Part shown: positions 46,240 to 58,600 of the stretch, in pieces | How the letters are laid out: the number at the start of each line of letters is the position of its first letter | How positions within the stretch are numbered: position 1 is the stretch's first letter | Assembly (NCBI RefSeq): GCF_037893015.1 | Contig: NC_133663.1 | Location: forward strand, 144,055,771 to 144,119,770 | From: Macrotis lagotis | Taxonomy: Eukaryota; Chordata; Mammalia; Peramelemorphia; Peramelidae | DNA length: 64,000 bases | Direction: 5' to 3' | Notes under the pieces: model-generated | The model's input: only the letters and a program-made list of their open reading frames with translations | Told to the model about the DNA's origin: nothing | The model's database searches: none | Position numbers and translations under genes: made by a program

Positions 46240-46850
46240 TTATAGCAGCTTTTTTGGTAACAGAGAATTGCAAACTGAGGCAATGCACATCAATTGGGTA
46301 ATGGGTATACAAATTATGGCATATGGTTGTGATGTAACACTATTATTCTATAGGATTTCATGAAGGATGGGACTTCAAAATAGGCTGGAAAGACTTGCAA
46401 GAATTTATGTTGAGTGACATAAGCAGAAGCAGAAGAACATTGTTCACATTAAGAGCAACATTGTCAGTTGATCTGCTATGAATGGAAGCAGTTCTTCTCA
46501 GCAGTTCAGTGATCAGGCACAATCCTGAGAGACTTATTAGGGAAAATGTCATCCACAGCAAGAGAAAAAAGTCTGTGAAGTCTGAATGCAGAGCAAAGTA
46601 TACTATGATTTGGTTAGCAGCTATCCATCTCTTCTATCCCTCTCTCACTTCTCCCCCCTCAATGCGCGTGTGCACACACACACACAAAGCCACATACATG
46701 ATATATACAACTTGCATGAGTTTAGATTATATAGGCAAGATTCAAGGATTAGACATTTTTGTTCACCCTCTTTAGATACAGATCATTAGTAATACTCATG
46801 TCAGGCAATCAGTGGGAGAACCATCAGGATTGCTGACATCCTATCCTTAT

Positions 46851-48136
46851 TCTTTCTTCCTTTATTTCAGTAATAAGTCATTTATCTCTGACTTACATTT
46901 TCCCCAAATGGGTATGGTAAACACTCTACAATGGCCTATTTTCTCTTTTCTGTTGAAGATGTCACTATGACTTGTATAGAATGCCTATTCAAATATTTAA
47001 ATTCATGGTGTTCTCTTTCATATCAAATAAAATCAAGGGTCTCAATACATTATATATTTCTGATGTACAGAAGTATTTTCATGACCTTTCATGTAAAGAT
47101 TTGATTTTTTTAAAGCATAACTTGGAAGTTAGAAGGTTTGAACCAAGCCACAGGACTTGTTCTTTGGAAGTAGATTTTTTACTGTCAGAATAGCAAGGTC
47201 AATCAGATGTCCAATGAGAAATTTTATTATATCAAACTTGTGTCTTCATCTGTATCTATATATAATAAATCCTTCAGTTTAAACTTCTAAATATAGTTTT
47301 ATATTGAACTGGTCTCATTTAATATATTTCCTGAATGGTTACATGGTGCTTCTCACATTCTATAAGGAAGAATTTGACATGACATGACAATGACAGAGTA
47401 ACATCACAAATCATCACAATCAGCTATCTATATAATCATTTGTTTAGATCAATTTTCAGTGATTTAGATCAATAGCCAATATCAATATCAAATTTAGAAG
47501 AAAGTATGAAGTTGATAATTGGCTGTGTACCATTAAAAATGCCTCTCCAGTATCTTTGTCTTGGATCTCCTAAATGACAAATGATTAACGAGACTTGACT
47601 CTGTCAGCATGTTAAAAAAAAAAGGAAGAAAAATAACAGAGAGAAAGTTACAAGAGGGCCTATTGCCATGATTTGAGTTTCTCCCAGTCTGATTGACAGA
47701 ATTATAGTACTTAAGAGAGAAGTTTTAGATGAAACTATGTTAAGACAGATCATACTTCACCTTGGAAAGAGTCTGAATTTTTCAAGTTTTGGTAAATCAT
47801 TTCATACCTTGTAAAGAGAATAAAATCTTGAATGGTTCATGGCATGAGTGACCAATTTACATATAGTAAAAGCAGCATAAAGGAAAAAAAATAGACCCTA
47901 TTGCTCCTTTATAATGATAAGAAGAAGCTATTCTATCAAGTTGATGGAGTTACAAGATAGCTAACCTTTGGCTGACAGAAAAATCAGCTATACACAGGTG
48001 GCCTTTAAAAAGCAGTCTATATCTCTAAGGAACCAGAAACTCCTTCCCAACTCCATTATGTGTAGTAGAATTGCTGTCTGGGCAAGAAACAACTCTGAGA
48101 AATTTAAGCTCTTGCACTTCACAGGAGATTCAGAGA

Positions 48137-48188
<52 letters not shown>

Positions 48189-49439
48189 TCTTTCCTTCTC
48201 ATCCTGAGCGGCATTTTGTGAGTCTATGTTAGAATGATTTCTTGATAACTTGATATGAGTGGCGCCATAGAATAGATTCCCTTTAATCAAGTGAATGACA
48301 TCACATTTAGCCTGTAAATTGAAACATGCTATGATAGGTTCAAGTAACCCTTAACAATGTGAGGTCATAGAGAGAGCTTATCAATTGCATAACAAATACA
48401 TAACCAAAGAATTCTTTATGGAGGTATTCCAAGTAGGAAAACCAAAAGGATATAGTTAAAAGAAGAGAAAATGTTCCACAAGAATGGGAAGGAGGGAGAG
48501 AACTTAAAAGATCAGCAATTTATGAATCATATCTCTATTATCTCTAATACTTTTCTGGGAATAATTCATACATATATTAAGGGTATCCTTGATCAAATAC
48601 TTTCTTTATTGATATTTTTTAACATTTGGCTATTGTATCATCAGTCTCTCAATTGACCAAAAAGCACAGAGCCTGAAAATAAGCTGTTTGCTACTGACTT
48701 AAAAAATATATTTTGCTTTAAAGAGCCACAAAGAGATATTTAATGTCTTCTCCAAATAGGCAGTATTTATATACATGATAATATAACATATTCATGGATA
48801 AATATGACTGTGAAGATAATTTTGTATAGTGAATTAGTAATCATCATAAAACCAGTCATGAACTTATTGTGGATTATTACTACCATGAATTACAAGAAGA
48901 AGAGGTACTGGGAAGATGATATCTCTAGTGATAGAAGTACCATTTTGTAGGGTCATGATGTTTTGGGATATATAAAATTGTTAGTAAATTTGTCCTTTTA
49001 TTTGAACCAAGATTTTCACTTGAGTTATTTGAAGATATTTATTATGTTTCCTGGAGTTTTCTTTTCTATGATCTATGTATTCCCATTTCCAGAAAGTGAT
49101 ATGCACATAAAATGATTTCTATTTCTTTCACCATCCTAATACCCATCATTTGTTTTTCATCTTGTTTTTAATTTCCTTATAAATATCTTTGAAATTCTGA
49201 AATAAGAATTTTAGACATACCTTGACTGACTCAGAGCAGTAATTGACTCATCTGCCTAATTTTGGAGACTACTTTTAATGCTCCAACTTATCTTTTCCAC
49301 TTCCCCTTCATTATTCTATTTTTCAACCATATAGTATTTTTCTCTGCCTCTTGAATAGACCTAGAACTTGCACTTTCCTGCCTCCTTTCCAATATTTTTA
49401 ATATCAGGAATGAAAATAAACACATGTGTGGAGACAGAT
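46851..49439. other. No gene recognised; one (AT)n tract
   Basis: A (AT)n tract of about 23 units lies at 48139-48185. Otherwise I find no family-level repeat or coding homology in this 2.6-kb stretch. Confidence 0.45.
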
Positions 49440-50860
49440 CAATTTATGTTTGGTAGATCAAAACAATATAATGAAACAGTAGGAATAGTTAGAATTTGAA
49501 ATAAATAAGGAAGTTAAAAGAAAGAAATGAGAAGGGAGAGAATTTTCATATGAGATATTCAGTGTCACTACATTACAGAAAAACTATAGGAGTAAAATAT
49601 AAGAATAATAGAAAGGTAGAAATATAGCTTATGAATAACTTGAATGTCAGAGGATTTTGTTTGATCCTAGAGATGATATTGAATGTACAGAATATGTGAA
49701 CAGACCTGTATTTTAACCAGTACAATTTGATAGCTAAGTGGATTATAGATTGGAATATGGAGAGCGTTGAGTCAAGAAAATCAAGCAATAGTATCCAGTT
49801 GAAGTGAAGACTCTATCAGAGTGGTTGCTATGTCAGTGGAGAGAGAAGAATAACAATAGAAAATAGATGGTATAACTCAAATTTGTAAGACTTGGAAAGA
49901 GAACAGTTTATGTATAATGGAGGTTATAGAGAATGAGAATTTGAAAATGATACCTGGGTGACAGTGTTGATGGTAGTAATCTCAGCAGTAGCAGAGTATC
50001 TTAAAGAACTGAGGCTCATGGCAGAAAGTAAACTGAGTTTTAAAGATCTATACATGCATACATATTCTTACACACATATACATAGAATATATTTATATGT
50101 ACATTCATACATATTCATATAGAAACAGAGAGGTACAGTTGTAAATCCACATCTAAAGGTAAGGAGAGAGGTTAGAACTATACAAATGGAACTGAAATTC
50201 ATAAGATATAAATGGTAATTGAATCTGTGAGAGCTAAAAGAATTCAACAAGAAAAAGAATATAAAGGGAAAAGAGAAGAATATCCAGGACAGAGCCTTAG
50301 GGTACATTAATCATTAATGGCTGTGACCTATGTGAAAATTCAACAAAATGCACTTAGAAATATAGATCCTACAAGAAAGAAGAGAACCAAGAAAGTGTCA
50401 GGAAAATGTTTTACAGTTTCAAATTCTTTTATGGTTATGGTTAAGAAAGAGAATGATTAAGAAAAGATCATTAGGTCTGTTCATTAATATATCCTTGAAA
50501 ACTTTGGAGATAGCAGTTCTAATTGAATGATGAGACTAGAATTCATGCTGTAGAATTTAAGAAGGAAGTGAAGGCATTAGTTGTAGATACAATTTTCAAG
50601 AAATTTAGCTACAAAATAAAGGAGTGATATGAGATTATAAATTTTGAGGATTCCTAGATCAAATGAGATCTTTGGTTTTGAGAATGAGCGAAATATAGGC
50701 AATGGGAAACAGGAGATGGGGAAAGACTTAAGCAGTGTGAATGATAGAAGGGGAATTTGTTGGAGAAGATAGGCTGAAATAAAATAAAATCAAGTGGTAG
50801 CCAAGTCTCAGTGAAAGGAAAAAGATGAAAAGAGAGAAAAGGGAAAAGTTTTAAAATGCA
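49440..50860 (-). mobile_element. L2 LINE with reverse-transcriptase remnant, reverse strand
   Basis: L2 is an ancient CR1-clade LINE. On the minus strand, 50307-50265 codes the decayed RT motif that in L2 reads Val-Pro-Gln-Gly-Ser-Val-Leu-Gly-Pro (here Tyr-Pro-Lys-Ala-Leu-Ser-Trp). It is followed by Phe-Asn-Tyr-His-Leu-Tyr near 50220-50205, where the catalytic Ala-Asp-Asp should be (here Leu-Met-Asn). Left of this (49600-49990), ggattttgtttgatcctaga, gtgaacagacctgtatttta and gatacctgggtgacagtgtt match reversed downstream L2 sequence. To the right, 50500-50760 matches upstream RT. Longest L2 copy in the window. Confidence 0.78.
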
Positions 50861-51484
50861 ATCAAGTTATTTATGTCAAAATGTTACTTGAAACAAAGAT
50901 GTGATGCAAATTCAGGGAATCACACTTGGACTGTTCCAAATTCTCCTCCAAACAACATTAAAATCATATCTCAAAACAAATTCTTGAGAAGTATAACTAA
51001 CAAAAGGGTGAGTCAAAACAATATGCCAGGCCAAGACAAATTAAAAGGTCTATAGGAAAGATTTCTCTCAATGGAGTGAGAGTGGAGCACAGTCCATCAC
51101 AGACCCTACCATCAAGCAAGTCAGAAATGAGACTTTGAGTTCAGACATAAAGCAACTTTCAATAATCTATGCCCCAGAGGCAGCAGAGAAGTGCCATGCA
51201 CTCAGTGCAAACCAGAAGCAGGCCTTGTACATGACTGAATCTATGTAAGTAGCTTGTGAAACTTTCAGCTCATAGACAGTAAAGGGTTGCATAACAACTC
51301 AGAAGGAAATTACAAAAGATCGTTTGCAGGTGCTATTACATGGTTCTGGTTTCCAATTTCAGGGTGAGGAAGACTCTATTCAAAGTTCCAGGTTTGAAAA
51401 GAAAACTTAGGATCAATTACAGACCAAAGCATATATCAGGAAAGCATTGATCATACTTCTTCTTAGATCATCATTTTATAATAT
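50861..51484. other. Unclassified, somewhat GC-richer segment before an L1 piece
   Basis: This contains gaggcagcagagaagtgcca, then a stretch resembling L1 5' UTR phrasing (ctcatagacagtaaagggtt, aacaactcagaaggaaatta). It may be an L1 or LTR-type 5' region; I cannot decide. Confidence 0.3.
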
Positions 51485-51969
51485 TATAAGTTAATTAGGA
51501 GAATAAGGAATAGTTTACCTTTCAGATCTAAGAAGACCAAAGAAGAAAGAGAAAACATTTTTTAAAAAATGAAAACTGGATAATTTTGATTACATTATGC
51601 ACAAACTTAATCACTGCAACCAAGATTAAAAGGAAGGTAGTAAGTTGGGAAACATTTTTATAAGTAGTGTTTTTGACAAATAACTCATTTCTAAAATGTA
51701 TAGCGAACTGAGTCAAGATTATAAAAACAAAAAGTCATTCCCCAGTTGATAAATGATACTGAAAGACAATACTCAAATGAAGAGATTAAGGCTATTTATA
51801 ATCATATGAAAAATTGCACTAAATCATTATTGATTAGAAAAATGCAAATTAAAACATCTCTAAGGTACCACCTCATACCTGTCAGAATGGCCTATATGAC
51901 TAGAAATGAAAATGATCAATGTTGGAGGGGTGGTAGGAAAACTGGGATACTAATGCATTGTTTGTGAAA
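51485..51969 (+). mobile_element. L1 ORF2 fragment
   Basis: Plus-strand ORF2 from the Asp-Leu-Arg/Lys zone to Cys-Trp-Arg-Gly (near 51922). Ends at gcattgtttgtg, where the next L1 piece starts in an earlier part of ORF2. Confidence 0.82.
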
Positions 51970-53218
51970 AGGTGATACCATAGAGAAATTAACAGACCAA
52001 GAAATATTCTATCTGTCAGATCTATGGAAAGGGGATAAATGTATGACCAAATAAGAAGTACATTATAAATTGCAAAATGAAGGATTTTGACTATATTAAA
52101 TTAAAAAGCTTTTGCACTAATAAAATCAATGCTGACAAAATTAGAAGAAAAGCAGAAAACTGGAAAACAATTTTCACAATTAGAAGTTCTAATAAAGGTC
52201 TCATTTCTAAAATACAGAGAGAATTGTATCAAAATTAGAAAGTTACAAGTCATTCCCCAAGTGATACATGGTCAAGATATGAGCAGACAGTTTTCAAATG
52301 AAGATATTAAAGCTATATATAATCATATGAAAAAATGTTTCAAATCATCTTTGATTAGAGAATTTCAAATTAAAACAGCTATAAGGTATCAACTCACACC
52401 TATCAGATGGGCTAAGATGATAAACAGGCAAAAATTATCAATGTTAGAGAAGTTGTGGGAAGATTGGGACATTAATGCAGTGGTGGAGTTGTGAATGGAT
52501 CCTACCATTCTGAAAAAGCAATATGGAACTATGCCGAAAGAGCAAAGAAACTATTAATACCCTTTGACCCAGCAATTCCAATTCTAGTCCTACATCCAGA
52601 TGAAATAATAAAAATTAGGAAAAGTTCCACAAGTTCCAAAATGTTCATAGCAGTTCTTTTTGTAGTGTGAATAAATTGGATATTTAGGGGATGCCCATCA
52701 ATTGGAGGATGCCTAATAAAAAAATGAAATATTATTGTCCTATTAGAAATCATAAATGGTTGGACTCTGGAGAAGCTTGAAATGAGTTACAGGATCTGAT
52801 GCTAAGTGAAGATGTAGAACCAAGAGAACACTGTACATATTAATAACAACTCTGTGAGATGATTAACCTTGATGAAAGCAGCTCCTTCCAGTAGTTCAGG
52901 GAGCTAGGACAATTGTATTAGACTGACTATAGATAATCCAGAGGAAGAAAAACAAACAAAACAACACAAAAGTAAATAAAACAACCCTACAGAGTCTGAT
53001 TAATACTTTATTAAAAAATGTCTCTGATATGTCTCCCTTAATCCTAATTCTTCATACCAAAAATGAATAACCTGTAAACATGTTTATCAAAAATATGTAT
53101 ATATAATTTTAACCTAACTGTTCATTGCTGAAGGGAAAGGAAGTGGGAAGGGAAATTGGGAGGAAATTATGAAAATTAAAAATATATATTTGCATATGGA
53201 TAAAAAAGAAAAATTGAA
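51970..53218 (+). mobile_element. L1 ORF2 C-terminal part and 3' UTR (lineage B)
   Basis: Starts at the Thr-Ile-Glu-Lys-Leu-Thr-Asp zone and continues through Ser-Arg-Gln-Phe-Ser-Asn-Glu (near 52280) and Leu-(Val)-Leu-His-Pro-Asp-Glu (near 52590). The 3' UTR has ctgttcattgctgaagggaa and an A-rich end. Open frame 52129-52494. Confidence 0.88.
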
Positions 53219-53830
53219 AAATGAGATAATGTCCATCAACTGGGGAATGGCTCAGTAAATTGTGGTGTTTGTGATGGAACAATATTGTTCTATAAGAAAT
53301 CATGATGGATTGGATTTCAGAAATGTCAGAAAGGCTTGCATGAATTGTGGAATGAAATGAACAGAACCAGAAAAATGTTATACATACTAGCAGAAACATG
53401 GATTAATGATCAACTGTGATGGACTTCTTCATTCCTGTACTATAATAGTCAAAGACAGTTTTAAAAGGCTGGTGATGGAAATTACCATCCAAATCCAGTG
53501 AAGGAATTGTGGAGTTTAAATGAAGACCAAATTTATAATCTTCAGTTTTTAAAAATAGTCATGAATTTTGTGATTTTTTCCTCTCTCTAATGTTTTCTTT
53601 CTTCCATTTAGATTTTATTCTTGTCTTATAATATGATCAATACACATCTATATTTAGCATGACTATAAATGTAGAATTGTTATCAGATTGCTTTCTGTCA
53701 GGAGGTGGGGAGAGGGAAAGGAGAGAGGGAGAAAAATATAAAACTCAAAACCTTGTAAAAAGGATAGGCTGAAAATATTGATGCATGTAGGTGGGAAAAA
53801 TAAATAAAATATTTAACTAAAAAGTAAAAA
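53219..53830 (+). mobile_element. L1 3' end (lineage A)
   Basis: Starts at the C-terminal Pro-Ser-Thr-Gly-Glu-Trp zone (gtccatcaactggggaatgg at 53231). The 3' UTR has the lineage-A G-run box ctgtcaggaggtggggagag and the ending aataaataaaatatttaac. Confidence 0.85.
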
Positions 53831-54110
53831 GAAACAAGAAGAAAATAGATCATACCCCCTTGAAAAAACCTAAACTTATGGACTCTCATGAATAACTTTG
53901 AAAACAACAGCTCAAAAAGTTTACTTCTTGGTACAGTGACCTCTCTATCCCAAGAGTAGAGTCCAAATTTTACACAAACAAAAAAAAATTTAAGAAAAAG
54001 ACTGGAACAATGAGCGAGCAAACATCCAAAAAATAAAAAGTATAAAGTGATTATTGTTATTTGTTGATAGTGTTGTTGGTTCTTTGTTCTAGCAAAAGAC
54101 TAATGAGATT
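53831..54110 (+). mobile_element. Possible L1 5' UTR fragment
   Basis: Phrase tatcccaagagtagagtcca and the Met-Ser-Glu-Gln-Thr-Ser-Lys-Lys-like start near 54010 resemble the end of an L1 5' UTR and the ORF1 start. Short and uncertain. Confidence 0.45.
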
Positions 54111-56338
54111 GACTTTCTGGGCAGAGTCAAGATTGCAACATAAAGCTATCATTCCCTACCAAAGATAAATGAAGCCTCTATTCTGACATTCAAGTTATAG
54201 ATCCCACCAAGAAGAAAAGATGAAAAGAAGTTTTCAGAGGTAGATATGGTGGAGGATCTGTGAAAATATGTCTCTATGGGGAGAAAAGGGAAATAAAGTC
54301 CAAGAGGCTTGAGAGCCAGAAAGACAGCAGGAAGTTTTTAGCGACAGTGAAATCCAGGTCCTGAAGCCAGATGGGAGGATGCCAACTCCAAACAAAATCT
54401 GAATCCTGGGAATACCTGGGTAAAAGACAGGACTGGGAAAGGAACCACTGCTAAGTCAGAACATGGACATAAAGGAGGAAACAAAGGCAAGGACTGGACT
54501 GAAAAGGAAACAACTTGGACAATGATAAGCCACAGATCAGACTCAGTCCCAGGGGCAAAAAAAAAAGCTTGGATCTATATTCCCTATACCCCAGGAGCAG
54601 AGATAAAACAAAAAAAAGATAAGCAGAAGAGCTAAAAGAGAGTTCACTATAGAAATCTACTTTGCAGACAAAGATGACAGCAATGCCATGTCTAAAGAAG
54701 AAATCAGTGAAAAAATCACTCACAGGAGAAATATCCAAACAGTCTACAAATTGGACTCAAATAGAAAAACTCATTGAAGAGCTTAAAAATGAATTAAAAA
54801 AGCAAAGAGAAGAAGAAAAGTGGAAAAAAGAAATTAATGTCATGCAGGAAAATTATAAAAAAATTGACCAGAGAATTCAACACCTTTAAAAAGGAAACAA
54901 AAAATAATTGAAGAAAATAAAACTGTGAAAATTAGACTTGAACAAATATAAACCAATTAATCTACAAGACCACAAAATTCTATAAATCAAAAAAAGGGCT
55001 GAAAAATTTGAAAAAAATGTAAAGTACCTTTAAGAGAAATCAAATGACCTGGAAAATAGATCTAGAAGAGGCAATTTACAAATCATCAGACTACCAGAAA
55101 GCCTAGATCAAACAGCTAAATTTTAGCCTAGATCAAAATGTTAAATTTTAAAAGAAATGTCAAAGGGGAAAAGGAATAAAATTTTGGTGAAGCGGGACAA
55201 GAGGAAAGGAAAGAAAACTATAAATGGAGAAAGATCTGGAAAACATTACATAGGAAATTATAAGGGAAAACTACAAAATCTGCTAGAACAAGGAAACAAT
55301 ATAACCCACTGAAAAAATCCACAGCACCCATCCAGAAAGAGACCCCTGAATAAAGACTCCAAGGGCTGTTACAGCCAAATTCCAGAACTCTCAAATAAAG
55401 GAGAGAATGTTGCAAGCAGCAAAAAAATTCAAATCCCAAAGAAACAAAATCAGAATCACACAAGACCTAAGAGCCTCAACACTGAATGATCAGAAGCCCT
55501 GGGGTATCATATATTGGAGAGCAAAGGAACTGGGAGTACAACTGATAATGTACTACCCTGCAAAATTCAGCAAATACTGTTGGGGAAAAGATGGATGTTC
55601 AACAAAATAGAGGACTTCAAGAATTTCCTGAGAGAAAACTCAGAACTGAAAAGAGAATTTAATCAAATACAGGATGCAATAAATGTTGCCTAATGTTTCC
55701 TAAAAAAGTAAATGAAAACAGGAATAAAAAAGCAAAAGAAAATAAAACAAATGTTGGTCTTTGACTGTCAAATTGCATACAAACCTAGAAGGGAAGATAT
55801 AACACTTCTAATTATTGAGAACTTTACTTCTCTAAAGATAATTAAAAGGTCAAATATAATTGAAGAGATTGGACATGATGGATATGGATATAGTTGTGTC
55901 TTGTCTCTCCATTGAAGAGGTCTAAGGTGACTTCACTACATTTGAGACAAAAATCCCTGATCAAAATCAGGGGTGTTAACTTTAAATTTAAGTGCCTCAT
56001 ATCCTTTGACCCATTTTAATTCTGCTGTGCTGACAAAAGCTTAGTATTTTATCTGATGAGGGCATCATAAGCTGGGTGGTCCTGAGTCCTTTAGTCATTT
56101 ATAAATTTATAAGACTTTTAGTCATTTATAAAATTCTTAGATGAGATTTTAAGTCTCCCAATACTTAAAGATGTTTAAGATTCTTACAGTTGATTGGATC
56201 AGGGTTTGATTTAATCATACTTCCTTAACAAGGGGTAAAATACCCTGGAAAGGGATGGGGGGATTAAGTGTGAGAGAAAATATGCTTGGGGGGAGGAGCA
56301 CAGATAGGTCAAGAAATGATTTGAGGGAGTATAGCCAA
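54111..56338 (+). mobile_element. L1/HAL1-type 5' half: 5' UTR, ORF1, noncoding 3' part
   Basis: A 5' end-like start (ctgggcagagtcaagattgc, about 54118) leads through a 5' UTR with ctcagtcccaggggcaaaa to an ORF1 whose coiled coil is open at 54662-54889 (Leu-Ile-Glu-Glu-Leu-Lys-Asn-Glu). The C-terminal RNA-binding block is open at 55407-55610 (Arg-Ile-Thr-Gln-Asp-Leu-Arg, Gly-Ile-Ile-Tyr-Trp). About 650 bp of noncoding sequence follow, with no ORF2. Whether this is a third HAL1-like copy or a truncated L1 is open. Confidence 0.72.
56090..56132 (+). repeat. Short tandem duplication
   Basis: The unit ttttagtcatttataaa occurs twice about 25 bp apart (from 56099 cctttagtcatttataaa and 56116 cttttagtcatttataaa). 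Confidence 0.8.
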
Positions 56339-56605
56339 GGGAACAAAGTGCACAACAACATTATGAGATGAACAACCTTGATGAACTCACAGTCTAGAGA
56401 GCTAAGACAACTGTATTTGACTGAACTATATTATCCCCAACCAAAGGAAGAAAAACAAACAAAACAAAACAAAACAAAACAAAGCCAGAAAGCACACAGG
56501 AACAAAAGCAACCCTTCCAAACCTGATGAACATGTTATAAAAATTATCTCTTATGTATCTCTTTCAATCCAATTTCTCATGCCAAAAATTACTAATTTGT
56601 AAATA
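56339..56605 (+). mobile_element. L1 3' end (lineage B), truncated at its own 3' end
   Basis: The ORF2 end and the start of the 3' UTR (ccccaaccaaaggaagaaaa, an (AAAAC)n run at 56457-56485, atgccaaaaattactaattt). It stops at gtaaatatttgcc, where the 3' UTR should continue, and a 5'-truncated SINE begins. Confidence 0.8.
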
Positions 56606-56607
56606 TT

Positions 56608-56745
56608 TGCCTAGTAGTAAAGCACCGTCCCTGGAGTCAGGAGTACCTGAGTTCAAATCCAGCCTCAGACACATAATAATTACCTAGCTGTGTGGCCTTG
56701 GGCAAGCCACTTAACCCCATTGCCTAGCAAAAAAATAAAAAAAAA
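56608..56745 (+). mobile_element. 5'-truncated SINE
   Basis: The tRNA head up to the 'tagagcac' point is missing. It starts tagtaaagcaccgtccctgg and is otherwise complete, with the phrase ctgtgtggccttgggcaagc and an A-rich tail. The missing L1 3' UTR plus missing SINE head suggest one deletion across an L1/SINE junction. Confidence 0.9.
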
Positions 56746-56774
56746 AATAAAGTAACTATAAGCAACTTTAAATA

Positions 56775-58600
56775 CTTGTGAATCTACCTCTCATGACAAA
56801 CACAGAAACTGTATGAACATAATTATAAAGCACTTCTCACCCAAAATGAAGTCAGCTCCAAATAATTGAAACATGTCAATTGAACATAGTTAGTTTGAGC
56901 CAATAGAATAAAAATGACAATTCTACCCAAATTAAATCTCTTATTCAGTGCCATACCAAACTACAAAAAACTACTTTACCGAGCTAGAAGAAAAGATGAA
57001 CAAAATTCTTCTGGAGCAACAAAAGGTCAAGGTAAGCAAGGGAACTAATTAATATAATGTAAAAGAAGATGACCTAGCTCTACCAGATCTAAAACTATAC
57101 AATAATGCAGCAGTCATCAAAACTTGCTGATACTGGTTAAGGAATAGAGTAGTGCATCAATGGATCAGGACAGGTTAAAAAAACAGCAGTAAATGACAAC
57201 AGCAATTTACTATTTGATAAACCCAAAGACATCAGCTTCTGGGATAAGACTTCACTATTTGACAAAAATTATTGGGAAAACTGTAAAATAATATGGCAAA
57301 AATGAAACATAGACCCACATCTCACCCTTAACAAAATAAAGTCAAAATGGGTAGAGGATTTTAATATAAAGGGTGACCATATAGATAAATTAATTGCTCA
57401 AAAGATACTCCATCTTTCAGATCTATGAAAATGGTATAAATTTATGACCACAGAAGAAACAGAGTATATTGTAAACTGCAAAGTGAATGATTTTAAATTA
57501 AAAAGGTTTTTCATTAATATAATATATGCTGCCAAAATTAGAAGGAAAGCAGAAAACTGTGAAACAATTTTCACAGCTAGGAGTTCTGATAAAGGTCTAA
57601 TTTCTAAAATATAGAGAGAATTCCATCAAATTTATAAGGTTACAAATTATTCTCCAATTAATAAATAGTCAAAGGATATGAAGAGACAATTTTCAAATGA
57701 AGAAATTAAAGCCATATATAACCACATGAAAAAAATGCTCCAAATCATTATTGATCAAAGAAATGCAAATTAAAACAGCAATGAAGTATCACCTTGCATC
57801 TATCAGATTGGCTAAGGTGAGAAAAAAGGGAAAAATGATCAATGTTGGGGAAGTTGTAGGAGGATTGGGATGTTGATGCAATGCTGGTGGAGTTGTGAAT
57901 GGATTCAACCATTCTTGAGAGCAATATGGAACTATGTCCAAAGAACAATTCTAGGTGTATATACAGAAGAAATTATAGAAAAGGGAAAAGTCCTACATGC
58001 TCCAAAATATTCATAGCAATTTTTTTGTAATGGCAAAGAAATGGAAATTGAGGGCATGCCCATGAATTGGGAAATGGCTACATGAATACTATAGAATATT
58101 ATTGTTCTATTAGAAATCATAAATCGTCAGACTCTAGAGAAGCTTAGAATAAGTTGCAGGATCTTATTCTGAGCCAAAGGAGCAGAACCAAGAGCACATT
58201 GTACGCATTAACAACAACATTGTGAGATGGTCAACCTTGGTGGAAGCAGCTCATCTCAGCAGTTCATATAGCTACAACAATTGCATTAGACTGACTACAG
58301 TCAATGTTGTCCCCATCCAGAGGAAGAAAAACAAACAAAACAAAACAAAAATAAAAAAACAGAATCTGATGAACAATTTATAAAAAATACCTTATGTATC
58401 TCTTTCCCTTAAATCCGAATTCCTCAGTCAAAAATGACTTATATATAAACATGTATATCAAAAATACGTATGTAATATGCTAACCTGACTGTTCACTGCT
58501 GAAGGGAGGAGGGTGGGAAAGGAGGGTGGAAGGAAATTTTATAACTTAGAAATGTACATGTGCATATTGATGAAAACCATAAATTTAATGTTTAATAAAC
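56775..58600 (+). mobile_element. L1 ORF2 C-terminal half and 3' UTR (lineage B)
   Basis: Starts in the Lys-Tyr-Leu-...-Leu-Pro zone after the RT and runs to the ORF2 C-terminus (Cys-Ser-Ile/Ile-Arg-Asn zone near 58105). The 3' UTR has gttcactgctgaagggagga and an A-rich end near 58590. It retains the seed aaaatatagagagaattcc at 57607. Confidence 0.88.

Larger units (their letters stand above)
41957..46850 (+). mobile_element. Decayed full-length-type L1 with nested insertions
   Basis: A 5' end-like start (ggggaagggcagagccaag, about 41963) leads to an ORF1 remnant split by a (GA)n tract and then to ORF2. ORF2 shows part of the endonuclease C-terminus (about 42650-42780); Pro-Gly-Pro-Asp-Gly-Phe-Thr-Ser at about 43612; Gln-Gly-Cys-Pro-Leu-Ser-Pro-Leu-Leu-Phe at about 44006-44036; and the thumb zone Lys-Val-Ala-Gly-Tyr-Lys at 44211. 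The catalytic Ala-Asp-Asp is lost near 44125. The C-terminal half continues to about 46600 around three insertions. The 3' boundary near 46850 is uncertain. Most of ORF1 and the N-terminal endonuclease are missing. Confidence 0.85.
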
